Shown in pieces: positions 9,363-18,038 of a DNA stretch of 64,000 nucleotides; the first letter of the stretch is position 1; each line of letters begins with the position of its first letter. The stretch is taken from contig CBDDPH010000002.1 of assembly GCA_965232265.1 (NCBI GenBank), forward strand, positions 3,286,001 through 3,350,000, given 5' to 3'. A program made the position numbers and the translations under genes. The DNA is from VXRD01 sp965232265. GTDB taxonomy: Bacteria; Latescibacterota; UBA2968. The notes beneath the pieces are model-generated. The model ran no database searches, was not told the origin of the DNA, and saw only the letters and a program-made list of their open reading frames with translations.

Positions 9363-10757
9363 CTATTCCGACATATCATACAACGCGACGATATAGGGAT
9401 GGTTGGGATCGTACGTCGTGAGTGGCTTAGGATTTTCCACCCGACCACAGGGCCGTTGGTTTGCACCGATAACGCCCGTGATGTCGTCTCCCAAATCCAC
9501 GCGGGCTAATTCAGCTATATATAAGAGCTTCTGAACCACATCGGGAAGTTCGTCGTACTTATTGCCTGTCTCCCCAATGTCGGCATCCAAATCGTACAAC
9601 TCTTTGAGATGGAGATGCAGCTTATAGTCGCCACTCCGTATCGCATCAAGATTGCCCTCCTTGAAGTACAGAAATTCTTTGTATCCAGATGATGCGCCAG
9701 CTTCCTGCGTCATGAGTCCCAGCATCGTATGACCATCTCGAATGACGCCATCTTCAATATCGGCTCCAGTTATGTCAGCGAATGTCGGCAGAAAGTCCAT
9801 CATGGTGCAGATCTCGTTACAGATGGTGCCTGCAGGAATTCGTGCAGGCCATTTCATAATGCAGTTCACCCGCTGACCGCCTTCCCATGTCGATCCCTTG
9901 AATCCACGCAAGGGTGTATTAACGCTCTTGCTCGCGCCACCATTATCGGATACAAAGATAATGAGTGTATCGTCCGTCAATCCGCACCGTTCAAGCTCGT
10001 ATTCGAGCATCGCCAAACTCCAGTCAATATGCGCAACTGCTGCACCGAGGACGCCGTTCTCAGATTGTTTTTCGAAGACTTCCGGTACGAACAATGGGTT
10101 GTGTACATAGGTATGCGCGAAATAAAGAAAAAACGGACGATCAGCGTTCTCTCTGATAAACGTCACGGCCTCCTCGGTATATCGTTCCGTAATGGAGGTC
10201 TGATCGGGCTGTTCCTGTACCACCACGCTATCCCGCACGAGAGGCAGGGGAGCCTTGATATGTTGCGCCCAGGCTTTTTTAGGCCTCCGAGTTTGAAGCC
10301 CCATGTCGTTGCTATACGGGATCCCAAACCAGGAATCAAAACCATAATGCACAGGTAAAAACTCAGGCTGGTCTCCCACATGCCACTTTCCGATCATCTT
10401 TGTCGTGTACCCACCCTCCTTCAACACCGACGCAATCGTCTTTTCCTCGGGATTCAACCCCTCGGCCTGTCCGGGAAACAACACCCCCCGATGTTCGAGA
10501 ATCTCTCCTGAGCCATCGATTTTTCGAATGTCGAAAGCATGCATGTTAAGCCTTCGAGGATATGAGCCAGCCAGCATAGCAGCTCTTGAGGGTGTGCATA
10601 CCGGCGCGGCGGCGTAGAAATCGGTGAACCGCATGCCTTGTTCGGCCAACCGGTCGAGTGCTGGTGTTTTGTTGCGCGTTGATCCATAACAGCCGATATC
10701 GGCGTATCCCAAATCATCGCAATTTATCAGGATGATGTTCGGTGAATCTTTTGGCAT
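9363..10757 (-). CDS. family S1 sulfatase
   Basis: 464 residues with the active motif C54-T-P-S-R, the metal-binding INCDDLGYAD near the N-terminus, IGKWHVGD, and LIIFVSDNGGASKS. All key features of an arylsulfatase-A/GalNAc-sulfatase-like enzyme are intact. There is no signal peptide (MPKDSPNIILINCDD). It is predicted to hydrolyse a sulfate ester in the cytoplasm after conversion of Cys54 to formylglycine. It lies downstream of another sulfatase with an 81-base gap and upstream of two PhyH genes. Confidence 0.92.
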   Translation of the reverse strand: MPKDSPNIILINCDDLGYADIGCYGSTRNKTPALDRLAEQGMRFTDFYAAAPVCTPSRAAMLAGSYPRRLNMHAFDIRKIDGSGEILEHRGVLFPGQAEGLNPEEKTIASVLKEGGYTTKMIGKWHVGDQPEFLPVHYGFDSWFGIPYSNDMGLQTRRPKKAWAQHIKAPLPLVRDSVVVQEQPDQTSITERYTEEAVTFIRENADRPFFLYFAHTYVHNPLFVPEVFEKQSENGVLGAAVAHIDWSLAMLEYELERCGLTDDTLIIFVSDNGGASKSVNTPLRGFKGSTWEGGQRVNCIMKWPARIPAGTICNEICTMMDFLPTFADITGADIEDGVIRDGHTMLGLMTQEAGASSGYKEFLYFKEGNLDAIRSGDYKLHLHLKELYDLDADIGETGNKYDELPDVVQKLLYIAELARVDLGDDITGVIGANQRPCGRVENPKPLTTYDPNHPYIVALYDMSE

Positions 10758-10838
10758 TCTTAGAGCCCTTCATGTCAGTGTGACAAAAGCAGGTATAACT
10801 ATTGTATTTCTCCTTGAGTTGGATTATAATCATCACCT

Positions 10839-12533
10839 TTAAGAAACGCGTTCAACCGTTACATAATAAGCACCTGCCAGGCGTTCGCCCTTTTCATCAA
10901 TCCACCAGGTCTGCAAATGAGTAGGCCCTTCCTCCAAATCTACAGTCATCGTCACGGCCGCGTCATCGCCCTGCACCTCCGTCTCCTGCACAGACTCGCC
11001 AATCTGCATCCACGCCCTCACAGCAGGAAGCGCTTTTCCCGCCTGCAGCGTGCCATCCACACCTTCCATCACAGGCGCGGGGGCAGTGATTGCCAAACCG
11101 GATTCTTCTGGCCACCGCCTCAAAGTAATTTCGTATGTCCCATCCTGCGAAACAGCAAGTTGCCAGATCCCACTGTCCATCACGCAACCACGCACACCGT
11201 TGGGATTATCACAATAGACTCGCAACCAATCGCAACTCGACAATCGGGCTGGGTTTTCAATATCGGTCCCAATTGAAATGGGATAATAGCGTTCAAAATT
11301 GTTGCCCAATTCATTCCACCAGCCATCGTAGTGTGCTTGCATTTTCTCAACCACATCGAGATGTTGATCTGCGATATTATTTTTCTGCCCGGGATCGTCA
11401 TCGAGGTTATAGAGTTCTTCATAATCAACCAGACGCCAGCGATCCCACAATACAGCAGCATTACCTTTGCCTGTAAATCGCCGCTCTTTGTTCTCTGTCT
11501 GTCCATACTGCACCACTTTCATGCGATCTTCCAGATGCTCACACTCTCCCCGCAATAAACCCGCAAGTGAAACGCCATCAAACGCGGTGCCCTCAGGAGT
11601 TTCCAGACCGCATAATGAAACCAGGGTTGGCGCAAAATCTGTTCCGTGTGTCATATCAAAAATATCGCGTGGTACTCCCAGCCCACCTTCAGGCCAGCGA
11701 ATAAAAAACGGCACGCGATGACCGCCCTCATAAAGCATCGTTTTTTTGCCGCGCATACCGGCATTGTACACCGACTCGCCACTTGCAGTGCCATTGTCGG
11801 TCATATAAATCAGAATGGTATTCTCATACAGGCCCTTCTCTTTTAGAAAGGCATCGAGTTTGGCCATATTCTCATCAATATTCACGATCATGCCAAAGAA
11901 ACTCGCCACAGGATAATCGACCTGCTCAAGATATGGCTGGCGATATTTATCCGGCACCCAGAGAGGCGTGTGCGGCGCATTGGTTGCAATATAAGCAAAA
12001 AAAGGGGCATCATCACTTCGTTCAATCCACTTCATTGCTTCATCAAACCACACATCCGTACAATAGCCCTCAAACGCTTCATACGCACCATTGTGTCGAT
12101 AGGTATCGTCAAAATAGTCGTTGCCAAAATAATCTGCCGCAGAAGTAATCCCCCAGGCGGGATGATGAATCGTTTCCCGAAAGCCGCGATCCTGTGGCCG
12201 GTAGGGATAATTGTCACCCAAATGCCATTTGCCAAAATGCCCTGTGCGATAACCATTATTGCCCAAAATATCTGCAATCGTTGGCAATTCCGGATTGATC
12301 AGCGATCGCCCCATACACACAAAAGTGGCCCCATTGCGAAGCGCATCCTGCCCCGTCATTAACTCGCCCCGCGTCGGAGTACACATGGGTGACACATGGA
12401 AATCTGTAAAGCGAACGCTTTCTTCACGCAAGACATCCAGATAAGGTGTTTTAATCACTGGATTTCCGTGACAGGACAGGTCGCCATATCCCTGGTCATC
12501 GGTTAAAACAAAAATTACATTAGGCTTAGACAT
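10839..12533 (-). CDS. family S1 sulfatase with extra C-terminal beta domain
   Basis: 564 residues, about 100 longer than its neighbours. The core has DDQGYGD, C51-T-P-T-R, FGKWHLGD and YMTDNGTASG, all canonical. The extra ~130 residues from about 435 (SSCDWLRVYCDNP onward) look like a beta-sandwich; in related arylsulfatases such a tail helps shape the substrate pocket. No signal peptide. Its first 19 bases overlap the end of the upstream sulfatase, so the two are probably translationally coupled. Confidence 0.92.
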   Translation of the reverse strand: MSKPNVIFVLTDDQGYGDLSCHGNPVIKTPYLDVLREESVRFTDFHVSPMCTPTRGELMTGQDALRNGATFVCMGRSLINPELPTIADILGNNGYRTGHFGKWHLGDNYPYRPQDRGFRETIHHPAWGITSAADYFGNDYFDDTYRHNGAYEAFEGYCTDVWFDEAMKWIERSDDAPFFAYIATNAPHTPLWVPDKYRQPYLEQVDYPVASFFGMIVNIDENMAKLDAFLKEKGLYENTILIYMTDNGTASGESVYNAGMRGKKTMLYEGGHRVPFFIRWPEGGLGVPRDIFDMTHGTDFAPTLVSLCGLETPEGTAFDGVSLAGLLRGECEHLEDRMKVVQYGQTENKERRFTGKGNAAVLWDRWRLVDYEELYNLDDDPGQKNNIADQHLDVVEKMQAHYDGWWNELGNNFERYYPISIGTDIENPARLSSCDWLRVYCDNPNGVRGCVMDSGIWQLAVSQDGTYEITLRRWPEESGLAITAPAPVMEGVDGTLQAGKALPAVRAWMQIGESVQETEVQGDDAAVTMTVDLEEGPTHLQTWWIDEKGERLAGAYYVTVERVS

Positions 12534-13846
12534 CGCACACCTTTTTTAAAACGGTCTAAAGTTTTACAGAGTTCTTTCACAACTTTAGGATGATCGTCTG
12601 CGACGTTGTTCTTTTCGCCAATGTCGCTGTCCAGATCGTATAACTCCAGACCATTTGTACCGAAATCCATCAGAAAGCGATGGTCTTGTTCTGGTTTGCG
12701 CCCAGGAAGCAGCAACTTCCAATTTCCCTTTCTAATACCCACGCCCATATTGGCATCGCCATCTCCCACTTGATCATAGACAAAGGTTTCTCGGCCTTCT
12801 TCGGTCTGCCCCAAAAGCAATGCGGTCTGATCAATGCCGTCAATCACGCGATCCATCGGCGGTTTGACACCTGATAGTGCGGTAAAAGTCGGCATTAAAT
12901 CAATCGTGGCCCAGAGCGCATCCGAGGTGCGCCCAGCCGGGACTTTACCCGGCCAGCGGACAATACATGGCACACGAGATCCGGCTTCATAAGCTGATCC
13001 CTTACCGGCGCGCAACGGCCCGGGATCGCCCCAAAAGATGGCACCCTCTGGATGACCTTTCTTATTTTCATAGTATTTGGACTGGCACCACGGTCCATTA
13101 TCGGTCGTATAGATCACCAGTGTGTTATCGCGCAATCCCAGCGCGTCCAGCTTATCGAGCAAACGCCCGGTCTCATGGTCTAACTCTTCGACCACATCCC
13201 CATATAGCCCACCAGCCGATTTTCCCTTAAACTCAGGAGATGCATCGATGATCGTGTGCAACATCGTATGCGCCAGATAGAGCACAAACGGCTTATTCGG
13301 ATCTCGGTGATCCTCCAGAAAATCAATCGCTTTATCGGTGTACAGGCGAATCGTACAGCTCATGTCTTCCGTTTCACCAACCGCCGTGTTATTCTCGTGA
13401 AACTTTACAAATCCATTGTCGTTTGCCCCAAGAGTACCGTAATAATAATCAAACCCCTGCGCGTTCGGCATGCGCTCGATAATTTCCTTCCGGTTTGAGA
13501 CATCCCACTTGCCGATACAAACCGTCTGGTATCCTGCGGGTTTCATCAACTCGGCAAAAGTGATCTCACTGGCGGGCATCCCCCAGCCCTTACTGCGGAC
13601 CGGATAGCGACCGGTGAGCAATGCCGACCGCGACGGACCGCACACTGGCTGGGCGTAAAAGCTGGTAAAGCGCGTACCCTCCTTCGCCAGTTGATCCAGC
13701 CGTGGCGTCTTGTTCTTTTTGTTTCCAAAACACCCGAGATCCGAATATCCCTGATCATCGGTAAAAATAATCAGAATATTCGGCCGTTCTTGGATATCGT
13801 CCTCTACCCGCTTCTGTTCGACAAATTTCTCAATTGGTTTTTGCAT
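12515..13846 (-). CDS. family S1 sulfatase
   Basis: 443 residues from the ATG at 13846, which has AAAGG upstream. The open frame runs back to 14056, but that extension translates the repeat element and a PhyH remnant. The motif is C69-G-P-S-R and the N-terminal metal site TDDQGYSD. GKWH is changed to GKWD. LVIYTTDNGPW is the second metal motif. The 20 residues before RPNILIIF are charged, not a signal peptide. A short upstream ORF (the PhyH remnant) overlaps this start and could influence its translation. Confidence 0.9.
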   Translation of the reverse strand: MQKPIEKFVEQKRVEDDIQERPNILIIFTDDQGYSDLGCFGNKKNKTPRLDQLAKEGTRFTSFYAQPVCGPSRSALLTGRYPVRSKGWGMPASEITFAELMKPAGYQTVCIGKWDVSNRKEIIERMPNAQGFDYYYGTLGANDNGFVKFHENNTAVGETEDMSCTIRLYTDKAIDFLEDHRDPNKPFVLYLAHTMLHTIIDASPEFKGKSAGGLYGDVVEELDHETGRLLDKLDALGLRDNTLVIYTTDNGPWCQSKYYENKKGHPEGAIFWGDPGPLRAGKGSAYEAGSRVPCIVRWPGKVPAGRTSDALWATIDLMPTFTALSGVKPPMDRVIDGIDQTALLLGQTEEGRETFVYDQVGDGDANMGVGIRKGNWKLLLPGRKPEQDHRFLMDFGTNGLELYDLDSDIGEKNNVADDHPKVVKELCKTLDRFKKGVRCLSLM

Positions 13847-13940
13847 AGTGATTACCTTTAACTTTTGTGATGAATCGCACTTTAAAATCGCGATCTTCCA
13901 ACTGCGCCTCTGCATCTTCAGGTATGGAAAACACACCCAT
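13830..13940 (-). pseudogene. PhyH oxygenase 5' remnant (36 codons)
   Basis: An ATG at 13940 with a GGAAGGAG box opens MGVFSIPEDAEAQLEDRDF, which matches the start of the intact PhyH protein at 8488-9279 (MSEFYIPEDAEAQFEERGY). The DNA match covers both the ribosome-site region and the GAAGATGCAGAGGCGCAGTT block. After about 18 codons the similarity ends and the frame stops inside the beginning of the next sulfatase. It is the leftover of a duplicated or deleted PhyH gene, now possibly a leader ORF. Confidence 0.75.
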
Positions 13941-14008
13941 TCGCTGCTCCTTCCTATTCCCGGTGGGATCGCCTGCCTGTGCAAACAGCAGACAGACCCC
14001 CATGCGGC

Positions 14009-14033
14009 GGGCGAAAAATTTTTCGCCCCTACA
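14009..14033. repeat. intergenic palindrome, copy 1
   Basis: GGGCGAAAAA/TTTTTCGCCC is a perfect 20-bp palindrome followed by CTACA. The same palindrome and tail occur at 59590-59614. It lies in the 217-base gap between two sulfatase genes and could fold as a hairpin in RNA. Confidence 0.85.
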
Positions 14034-14034
14034 C

Positions 14035-14064
14035 ATCTGCGTCCATCTGCGTCCATCTGCGGAT
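14035..14064. repeat. 30-bp triple-decamer repeat, copy 1
   Basis: Three tandem near-identical decamers of the form ATCTGCGTYC ending in ATCTGCGGAT. Further copies are at 17971-18000 and 59656-59685, all at gene edges. This copy touches the stop codon of the next sulfatase. Confidence 0.85.
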
Positions 14065-15518
14065 CACAGCCTTATCCGCATCTCCTCCAACTCGGGATGT
14101 GCATCCCAATATCCCCGAATTTGCTTTCCCCAATTGAGCAATTGCACAGCAGGCCGTTGGGCCGTCATCCTTCGTCGGTCCAGTTGCCCTTCAAAATCCA
14201 TCATCGCTTGCCTGAATCTTTTGAGCATGTCCCGCATCTCCGGCTGATATGCCAGATTGTGCGTCTCATCAGGGTCTGCGACCAGATCAAACACCTGTTC
14301 CAGCCCAATTCGGTCCGGGTCTGGTCCAATCGGCTCCAGATCTTGCTCCGTCCCAAAGGGGACATACTCGCCGACATACTTATAGCGATCAAACACAAGC
14401 GATCGCGCCCAGCCGTTGCTCTCGATGTACGCAAACTCCCGCCACGCAGGGTTCTGACCTTCTACCAGCGGCTTCAGGCTCAGGCCCTGCACGCCATCTA
14501 ATATATCAATACCTGCATAATCACACACAGTGGGAAACAGGTCCACACCCGAAACAAAATGGGTCTCGTTCCTAAGATCCTTGGGCACATCCAGATCGTC
14601 GCCCAGAGAAGCGACAATGAACGGAACGCGCACACTCGCTTCGTAGAGCGAGAACTTCTGAAACATCTGGTGCTGCCCATACGCCTCCCCGTGATCCATG
14701 GTGAACATGATCAACGTGTTATCGCGGAACCGACTTTTGTCCAGTGCCTCGAGAAGCAACCCGATTTCGCTATCCACTTTCTCGACCAAGCGATGGTGTT
14801 GCCACATCAGGTATCGCCACTGAATCTCGGACCAATGGCGCACTTTTCGCAGAATCGGCCAGTGGATCAGGCACTCATCCATCCTGCGCGCCACCTTGTG
14901 GACCACGGTTTCGCGTTCATCGTAATGAAAATTCGCTGGCAATGGCGGCAGGTCCTCTTCGCCCAATATCCCCTGCGCGATAGGATCCGGGATGGTCTTC
15001 TCTTCGTGATCGTGTTCGCATTGACAAATATCATGCGGATTTACATAAGGCACCTGCAGGAAGAAGGGGTCCGAATCATCGTATCGACTCAAGAAATCAA
15101 TCGCGGCATGCGTGATCGCCCCGTCGTAAAACTCGCCGCCGCCAGCCCCAATCGGGCGATTCCCAATATAAAGAAGTTGAAACGAATTGCGGACATCGCG
15201 CCCATCGACATGCCATTTGCCCGAATGAAACGCATGATAGCCATTGCTGTTGAGAACCTGACCCAGATCCGGGATATCCTCGTGCAAATGCCCCCCGTTA
15301 AACGGCGTTCCCAATTCTGAAGTGTACCGCCCGGTCATCCAACTGGCTCTTGTCGGTCCGCAGACGGGATCGGTAGAGTACGACCTCATAAAAGAAATAC
15401 CGTTGCGCACGATCCGATCGATATTTGGCGTCTTCACATAAGGGTAGCCATAAGCCGACACCACATCCCATGTATGTTGATCCGTGTTAATAAACAGAAT
15501 ATTCGGCCGATCAGGCAT
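14064..15518 (-). CDS. family S1 sulfatase, partner-associated subfamily
   Basis: 484 residues; NTDQHTWDVVSAYG, C53-G-P-T-R, SGKWHVDGRDV and MFTMDHGEAYG are all intact. A cysteine cluster, NPHDICQCEHDH, sits mid-protein and recurs in the sulfatase at 51167 as NPHDCCYVC, defining a subfamily. No signal peptide. The ATG lies inside the last codons of the upstream gene (15511-16299), whose coding sequence supplies the AGGAGG ribosome site, so the two are translationally coupled. The coupled partner is homologous to the one beside the 51167 sulfatase. The substrate is unknown. Confidence 0.92.
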   Translation of the reverse strand: MPDRPNILFINTDQHTWDVVSAYGYPYVKTPNIDRIVRNGISFMRSYSTDPVCGPTRASWMTGRYTSELGTPFNGGHLHEDIPDLGQVLNSNGYHAFHSGKWHVDGRDVRNSFQLLYIGNRPIGAGGGEFYDGAITHAAIDFLSRYDDSDPFFLQVPYVNPHDICQCEHDHEEKTIPDPIAQGILGEEDLPPLPANFHYDERETVVHKVARRMDECLIHWPILRKVRHWSEIQWRYLMWQHHRLVEKVDSEIGLLLEALDKSRFRDNTLIMFTMDHGEAYGQHQMFQKFSLYEASVRVPFIVASLGDDLDVPKDLRNETHFVSGVDLFPTVCDYAGIDILDGVQGLSLKPLVEGQNPAWREFAYIESNGWARSLVFDRYKYVGEYVPFGTEQDLEPIGPDPDRIGLEQVFDLVADPDETHNLAYQPEMRDMLKRFRQAMMDFEGQLDRRRMTAQRPAVQLLNWGKQIRGYWDAHPELEEMRIRL

Positions 15519-16299
15519 GTTCGCCTCCTGTCAGGATTAAAGTTTGATACAAAGTGGCCGCGATAAGCACCCGACCACGCGCATCCAGCCACCAATAAGA
15601 AGGCGTCATCCCTTCTGCAATCAGGGCGTATCCATCAAGTGCAACCGAATCGCTGTCCAACTGCAAATTGTATGACTCGAGAAACCGAACTTGCCCGTTG
15701 TTTCGAACTTTTTCGAGATCCTCCAGAATCGTCAGCCTCTGTGCCTCGCCAGAATCCCGCAAGCCATCCGCCAGCGCAGGGATCACGTCGAACAGCGCCC
15801 AGTTACAGGTCAGCGGCGCGGACAGATCGGCCAAACCCGCCCGCAAATCCAGTCCATTGGTCGCAAGGAAAACAGAGCCGTCCTCCTCCAGACGCCCATC
15901 GCAGGCAAATTCCTTGTAACCGTCTCCCGCGCAGTTTTCTACTTGCACAGACCAGGTGCCGGTCAACGTGCGAAATACATCCCTATTGGATGTAAATTGC
16001 ATAGCCATAAGTTCTCCACTCGCGGCGTTTCTATACACAACAGAATAGTTCAAACAATTCTCACCCTCGCCCGTCCGGCGGATCACCACCTCGCCCACAG
16101 ACAGGTCATCGCCGTCTGCCCGCCCTTTATAGCCCCCCCTGAAGTTGGGGAGAATCGTATAGCGGGTAACCTCGCGATCCCCAGAGGCAGCCGTCGCCAG
16201 CGTCCCCCTTACCAGTGAGCAAAGCTGTTGTGCGAACGCTGGCGACTGCCCCGTTCTGTCGTGATTGAAAGACCAATGTAGATTTGTTGTTTCACTCAT
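15511..16299 (-). CDS. uncharacterised sulfatase-partner protein
   Basis: 262 residues, no family recognised. It has no signal peptide or membrane segment and appears rich in beta strands. It aligns end to end, at low identity, with the protein at 52474-53181. Shared points are DD-x3-G-x-V-x-I-x-R (near 85), a CNWAL / CQWLL block (near 165) and a C-terminal stretch ending in LYQTLIL / LLSWIL. Both genes overlap a sulfatase of the same subfamily, here with the partner first. The fold may be a lipocalin-like or barrel-like binding protein. A role in holding or delivering the sulfated substrate, or as a sulfatase subunit, is inference. Confidence 0.75.
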   Translation of the reverse strand: MSETTNLHWSFNHDRTGQSPAFAQQLCSLVRGTLATAASGDREVTRYTILPNFRGGYKGRADGDDLSVGEVVIRRTGEGENCLNYSVVYRNAASGELMAMQFTSNRDVFRTLTGTWSVQVENCAGDGYKEFACDGRLEEDGSVFLATNGLDLRAGLADLSAPLTCNWALFDVIPALADGLRDSGEAQRLTILEDLEKVRNNGQVRFLESYNLQLDSDSVALDGYALIAEGMTPSYWWLDARGRVLIAATLYQTLILTGGEHA

Positions 16300-16314
16300 T
16301 CTATTTTCTCCTAT

Positions 16315-17700
16315 TTACGGCGCAATCGGCTCGGGGAAATTGAATCTCACCCAATGCCATTGAAACATATCATTGGTCGCGTCATTCCACCCCAACAAAC
16401 GCCCTTTCATATTCTCTAACACATCGGCACACATCGGGTCATCAATCCGATTATTCATCTCTGCCGGATCGGCTTCGAGATCGTATAATTCATCCAGATC
16501 GTGAGGTGTATATACGTATTTCCATTTCTCCGTCCGCACCATGCGCTGCGAGCTATAGCCCCACACCTCACCGTGGCTTTCGCAATACACACTGTCTGCC
16601 CAATCGTCGGGATCATCGCCATTTACAAGCGGTACCAAACTCCTCGCATCCAATCCATCGGGCAATTTCCCCCCTCCCCATTCGACAAATGTAGGCATCA
16701 GATCCATCAACCGAACAAATTGCGACACATTGCGACTTATGCCCCCTGGCACTTTCATCAGCAGCGGAACCCGAAACACCTCATCGTACATTGTACCCGA
16801 TTTTTCAAAATGCTTGTGACTGCCCGTGGCATCGCCGTGATCTGTGCTAAAAAGGAATATCGTATTATCCGCAATCCCACATTCCCGTATCACATCCAGC
16901 ACGCGCCCCACGCATGTATCAATCAGAGACACATCGCCGTAATATTTGGCAACCACCTGTCGCCACCACGCCCAATTTTTATCTTGAAGATGCCACTCTC
17001 GATGTTTTCGCAAATGAGCTGCGGGTTTGCCCTCAAAGGATTCGTCAAAATTTGGCCAGGGCGGAATGGATTTGGGATCGTACATCGACGCATAAGGCTC
17101 CGGCACAATATTGGCAAAATGAGGTGCTGTTGCATCAATCCGCAAAAAAAACGGCTCGTCTCCTCCCGCCCGTTCGCGCAACATCTCGATCCCGCAATCC
17201 GTCACCTTCCACGTTTTATGCTCCTCTATCGACATCTCACCTGTACCCGCCACGGGAAAAGAACTGCCTGGAAACTCAACCGTCAATTCTGTACCAGGGA
17301 CTATTTGCCCGCGTCCTCCCCTACCCATCTCATGCCGATCAAAGCCGTATTCCTCAGGTCCCATATCCTGATGAACATGCCACTTACCCGCATAATCCAG
17401 CACATATCCCGCCTCTTTGAGCAAACGGCTAAACGTGGGCACATCTGTTGCCAATCCCCTATTCCACGCAGGCGCGATATGCGTATTGAGCATCACCCCG
17501 TGATTGTGCGGATAAAGGCCGCTCATCAACGAAGCGCGTGCAGGTGAACAAACGGGACTTGTGGTATATGCCTGATCAAATCGCACACCTTCCTCCGCAA
17601 GCCTATCCAGATTGGGCGTCTGACAAATCTCATTGCCATAACACCCCAACGCATCGCGTCTCAACTGATCCGTAAGAAACAAAACAATATTGGGCGCCAT
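16315..17700 (-). CDS. family S1 sulfatase
   Basis: 461 residues from the ATG at 17700, preceded by AGGAGGGG; an in-frame ATG at 17715 would place that box inside the coding region. Motifs: LFLTDQLRRDALGCYG, C51-S-P-A-R, YAGKWHVHQD and FLFSTDHGDATGSH, typical of the choline-sulfatase / phosphonate-monoester-hydrolase-like branch. No signal peptide. It is the first gene of the minus-strand array, so the promoter for the run should lie in 17701-17800. The partner-protein gene follows 15 bases after its stop. Confidence 0.92.
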   Translation of the reverse strand: MAPNIVLFLTDQLRRDALGCYGNEICQTPNLDRLAEEGVRFDQAYTTSPVCSPARASLMSGLYPHNHGVMLNTHIAPAWNRGLATDVPTFSRLLKEAGYVLDYAGKWHVHQDMGPEEYGFDRHEMGRGGRGQIVPGTELTVEFPGSSFPVAGTGEMSIEEHKTWKVTDCGIEMLRERAGGDEPFFLRIDATAPHFANIVPEPYASMYDPKSIPPWPNFDESFEGKPAAHLRKHREWHLQDKNWAWWRQVVAKYYGDVSLIDTCVGRVLDVIRECGIADNTIFLFSTDHGDATGSHKHFEKSGTMYDEVFRVPLLMKVPGGISRNVSQFVRLMDLMPTFVEWGGGKLPDGLDARSLVPLVNGDDPDDWADSVYCESHGEVWGYSSQRMVRTEKWKYVYTPHDLDELYDLEADPAEMNNRIDDPMCADVLENMKGRLLGWNDATNDMFQWHWVRFNFPEPIAP

Positions 17701-17768
17701 AACCCCTCCTGTCATATCCTTTTGCCAAAATTCAATCTATCGGTCTTATCTACGATGTTAAGGAGGGC

Positions 17769-17933
17769 ATGTCAAGGAGAATGCTCAGAACAAATATGGG
17801 AGGTAGTGCGGGTTTCGAGCGGGGTACAACTGGCCGCCTCTCAGGCCAGTTCAACCCGCACCTACAGGTCGCAGATAAGAAAACGGGATTTATGCAGCAG
17901 GGATTCGCGCTGTGTAAATCCCGTTTTTTTTAA
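17769..17933 (+). CDS. possible small ORF (54 aa) spanning hairpins
   Basis: An ATG directly after TTAAGGAGGGC opens a frame of 54 codons that ends (TAA) exactly at the end of the terminator T tract. The product begins MSRRMLRTNMGGSAGF and matches nothing I know. Because it runs through two RNA hairpins it may be a chance ORF or a leader peptide; the good ribosome site is the only support. Confidence 0.2.
   Translation: MSRRMLRTNMGGSAGFERGTTGRLSGQFNPHLQVADKKTGFMQQGFALCKSRFF
17806..17861 (+). repeat. compound hairpin ending in CCTACA
   Basis: An outer stem GTGCGGGTT (17806-17814) pairs with AACCCGCAC (17853-17861), and an inner 8-bp stem AACTGGCC (17828-17835) pairs with GGCCAGTT (17844-17851). 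The tail CTACA is shared with the hairpins at 14009, 19064 and 59590, suggesting one family of palindromic intergenic elements. Confidence 0.7.
17880..17931 (+). terminator. rho-independent terminator-like stem and T tract
   Basis: AAAACGGGATTTA (17880-17892) pairs perfectly with TAAATCCCGTTTT (17915-17927) and is followed by T's to 17931; the loop can extend the stem through CAGC/GCTG. It points along the plus strand in a divergent gap, 108 bases before the dehydrogenase start. It could therefore attenuate a leader transcript rather than end an upstream gene. Confidence 0.75.
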
Positions 17934-17970
17934 CGTGCGTAACATCAATTTGTAAACTAAATTGCATTTT

Positions 17971-18000
17971 ATCTGTGTTCATCTGCGTTTATCTGCGGAT
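17971..18000. repeat. 30-bp triple-decamer repeat, copy 2
   Basis: Starts ATCTGTGTTC and ends ATCTGCGGAT. It matches the copies at 14035-14064 and 59656-59685 over the full 30 bases with a few substitutions. Confidence 0.85.
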
Positions 18001-18038
18001 ACTTTTGGTTTTAAAACGACTTTTTAAAGGAGAAGACA

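Larger units (their letters stand above)
17701..18038. other. divergent intergenic region with hairpins and terminator
   Basis: This gap separates the minus-strand sulfatase array from the plus-strand dehydrogenase. It holds, in order, a possible 54-codon ORF (17769), a compound hairpin (17806-17861), a strong terminator-like stem with a T tract (17880-17931) pointing toward the dehydrogenase, and a 30-bp repeat (17971-18000). AAAGGAG precedes the dehydrogenase ATG. No clear sigma-70 boxes were found. Confidence 0.6.

Noticed and set aside
12515..14056. Long N-terminal extension of the sulfatase starting at 14056
   Set aside because: The extra 70 codons translate the intergenic palindrome and a PhyH remnant; the ATG at 13846 has a ribosome site and fits the family.
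16501..17547. 348-codon plus-strand ORF
   Set aside because: Antisense to an intact sulfatase; composition and lack of a start signal mark it as a shadow.
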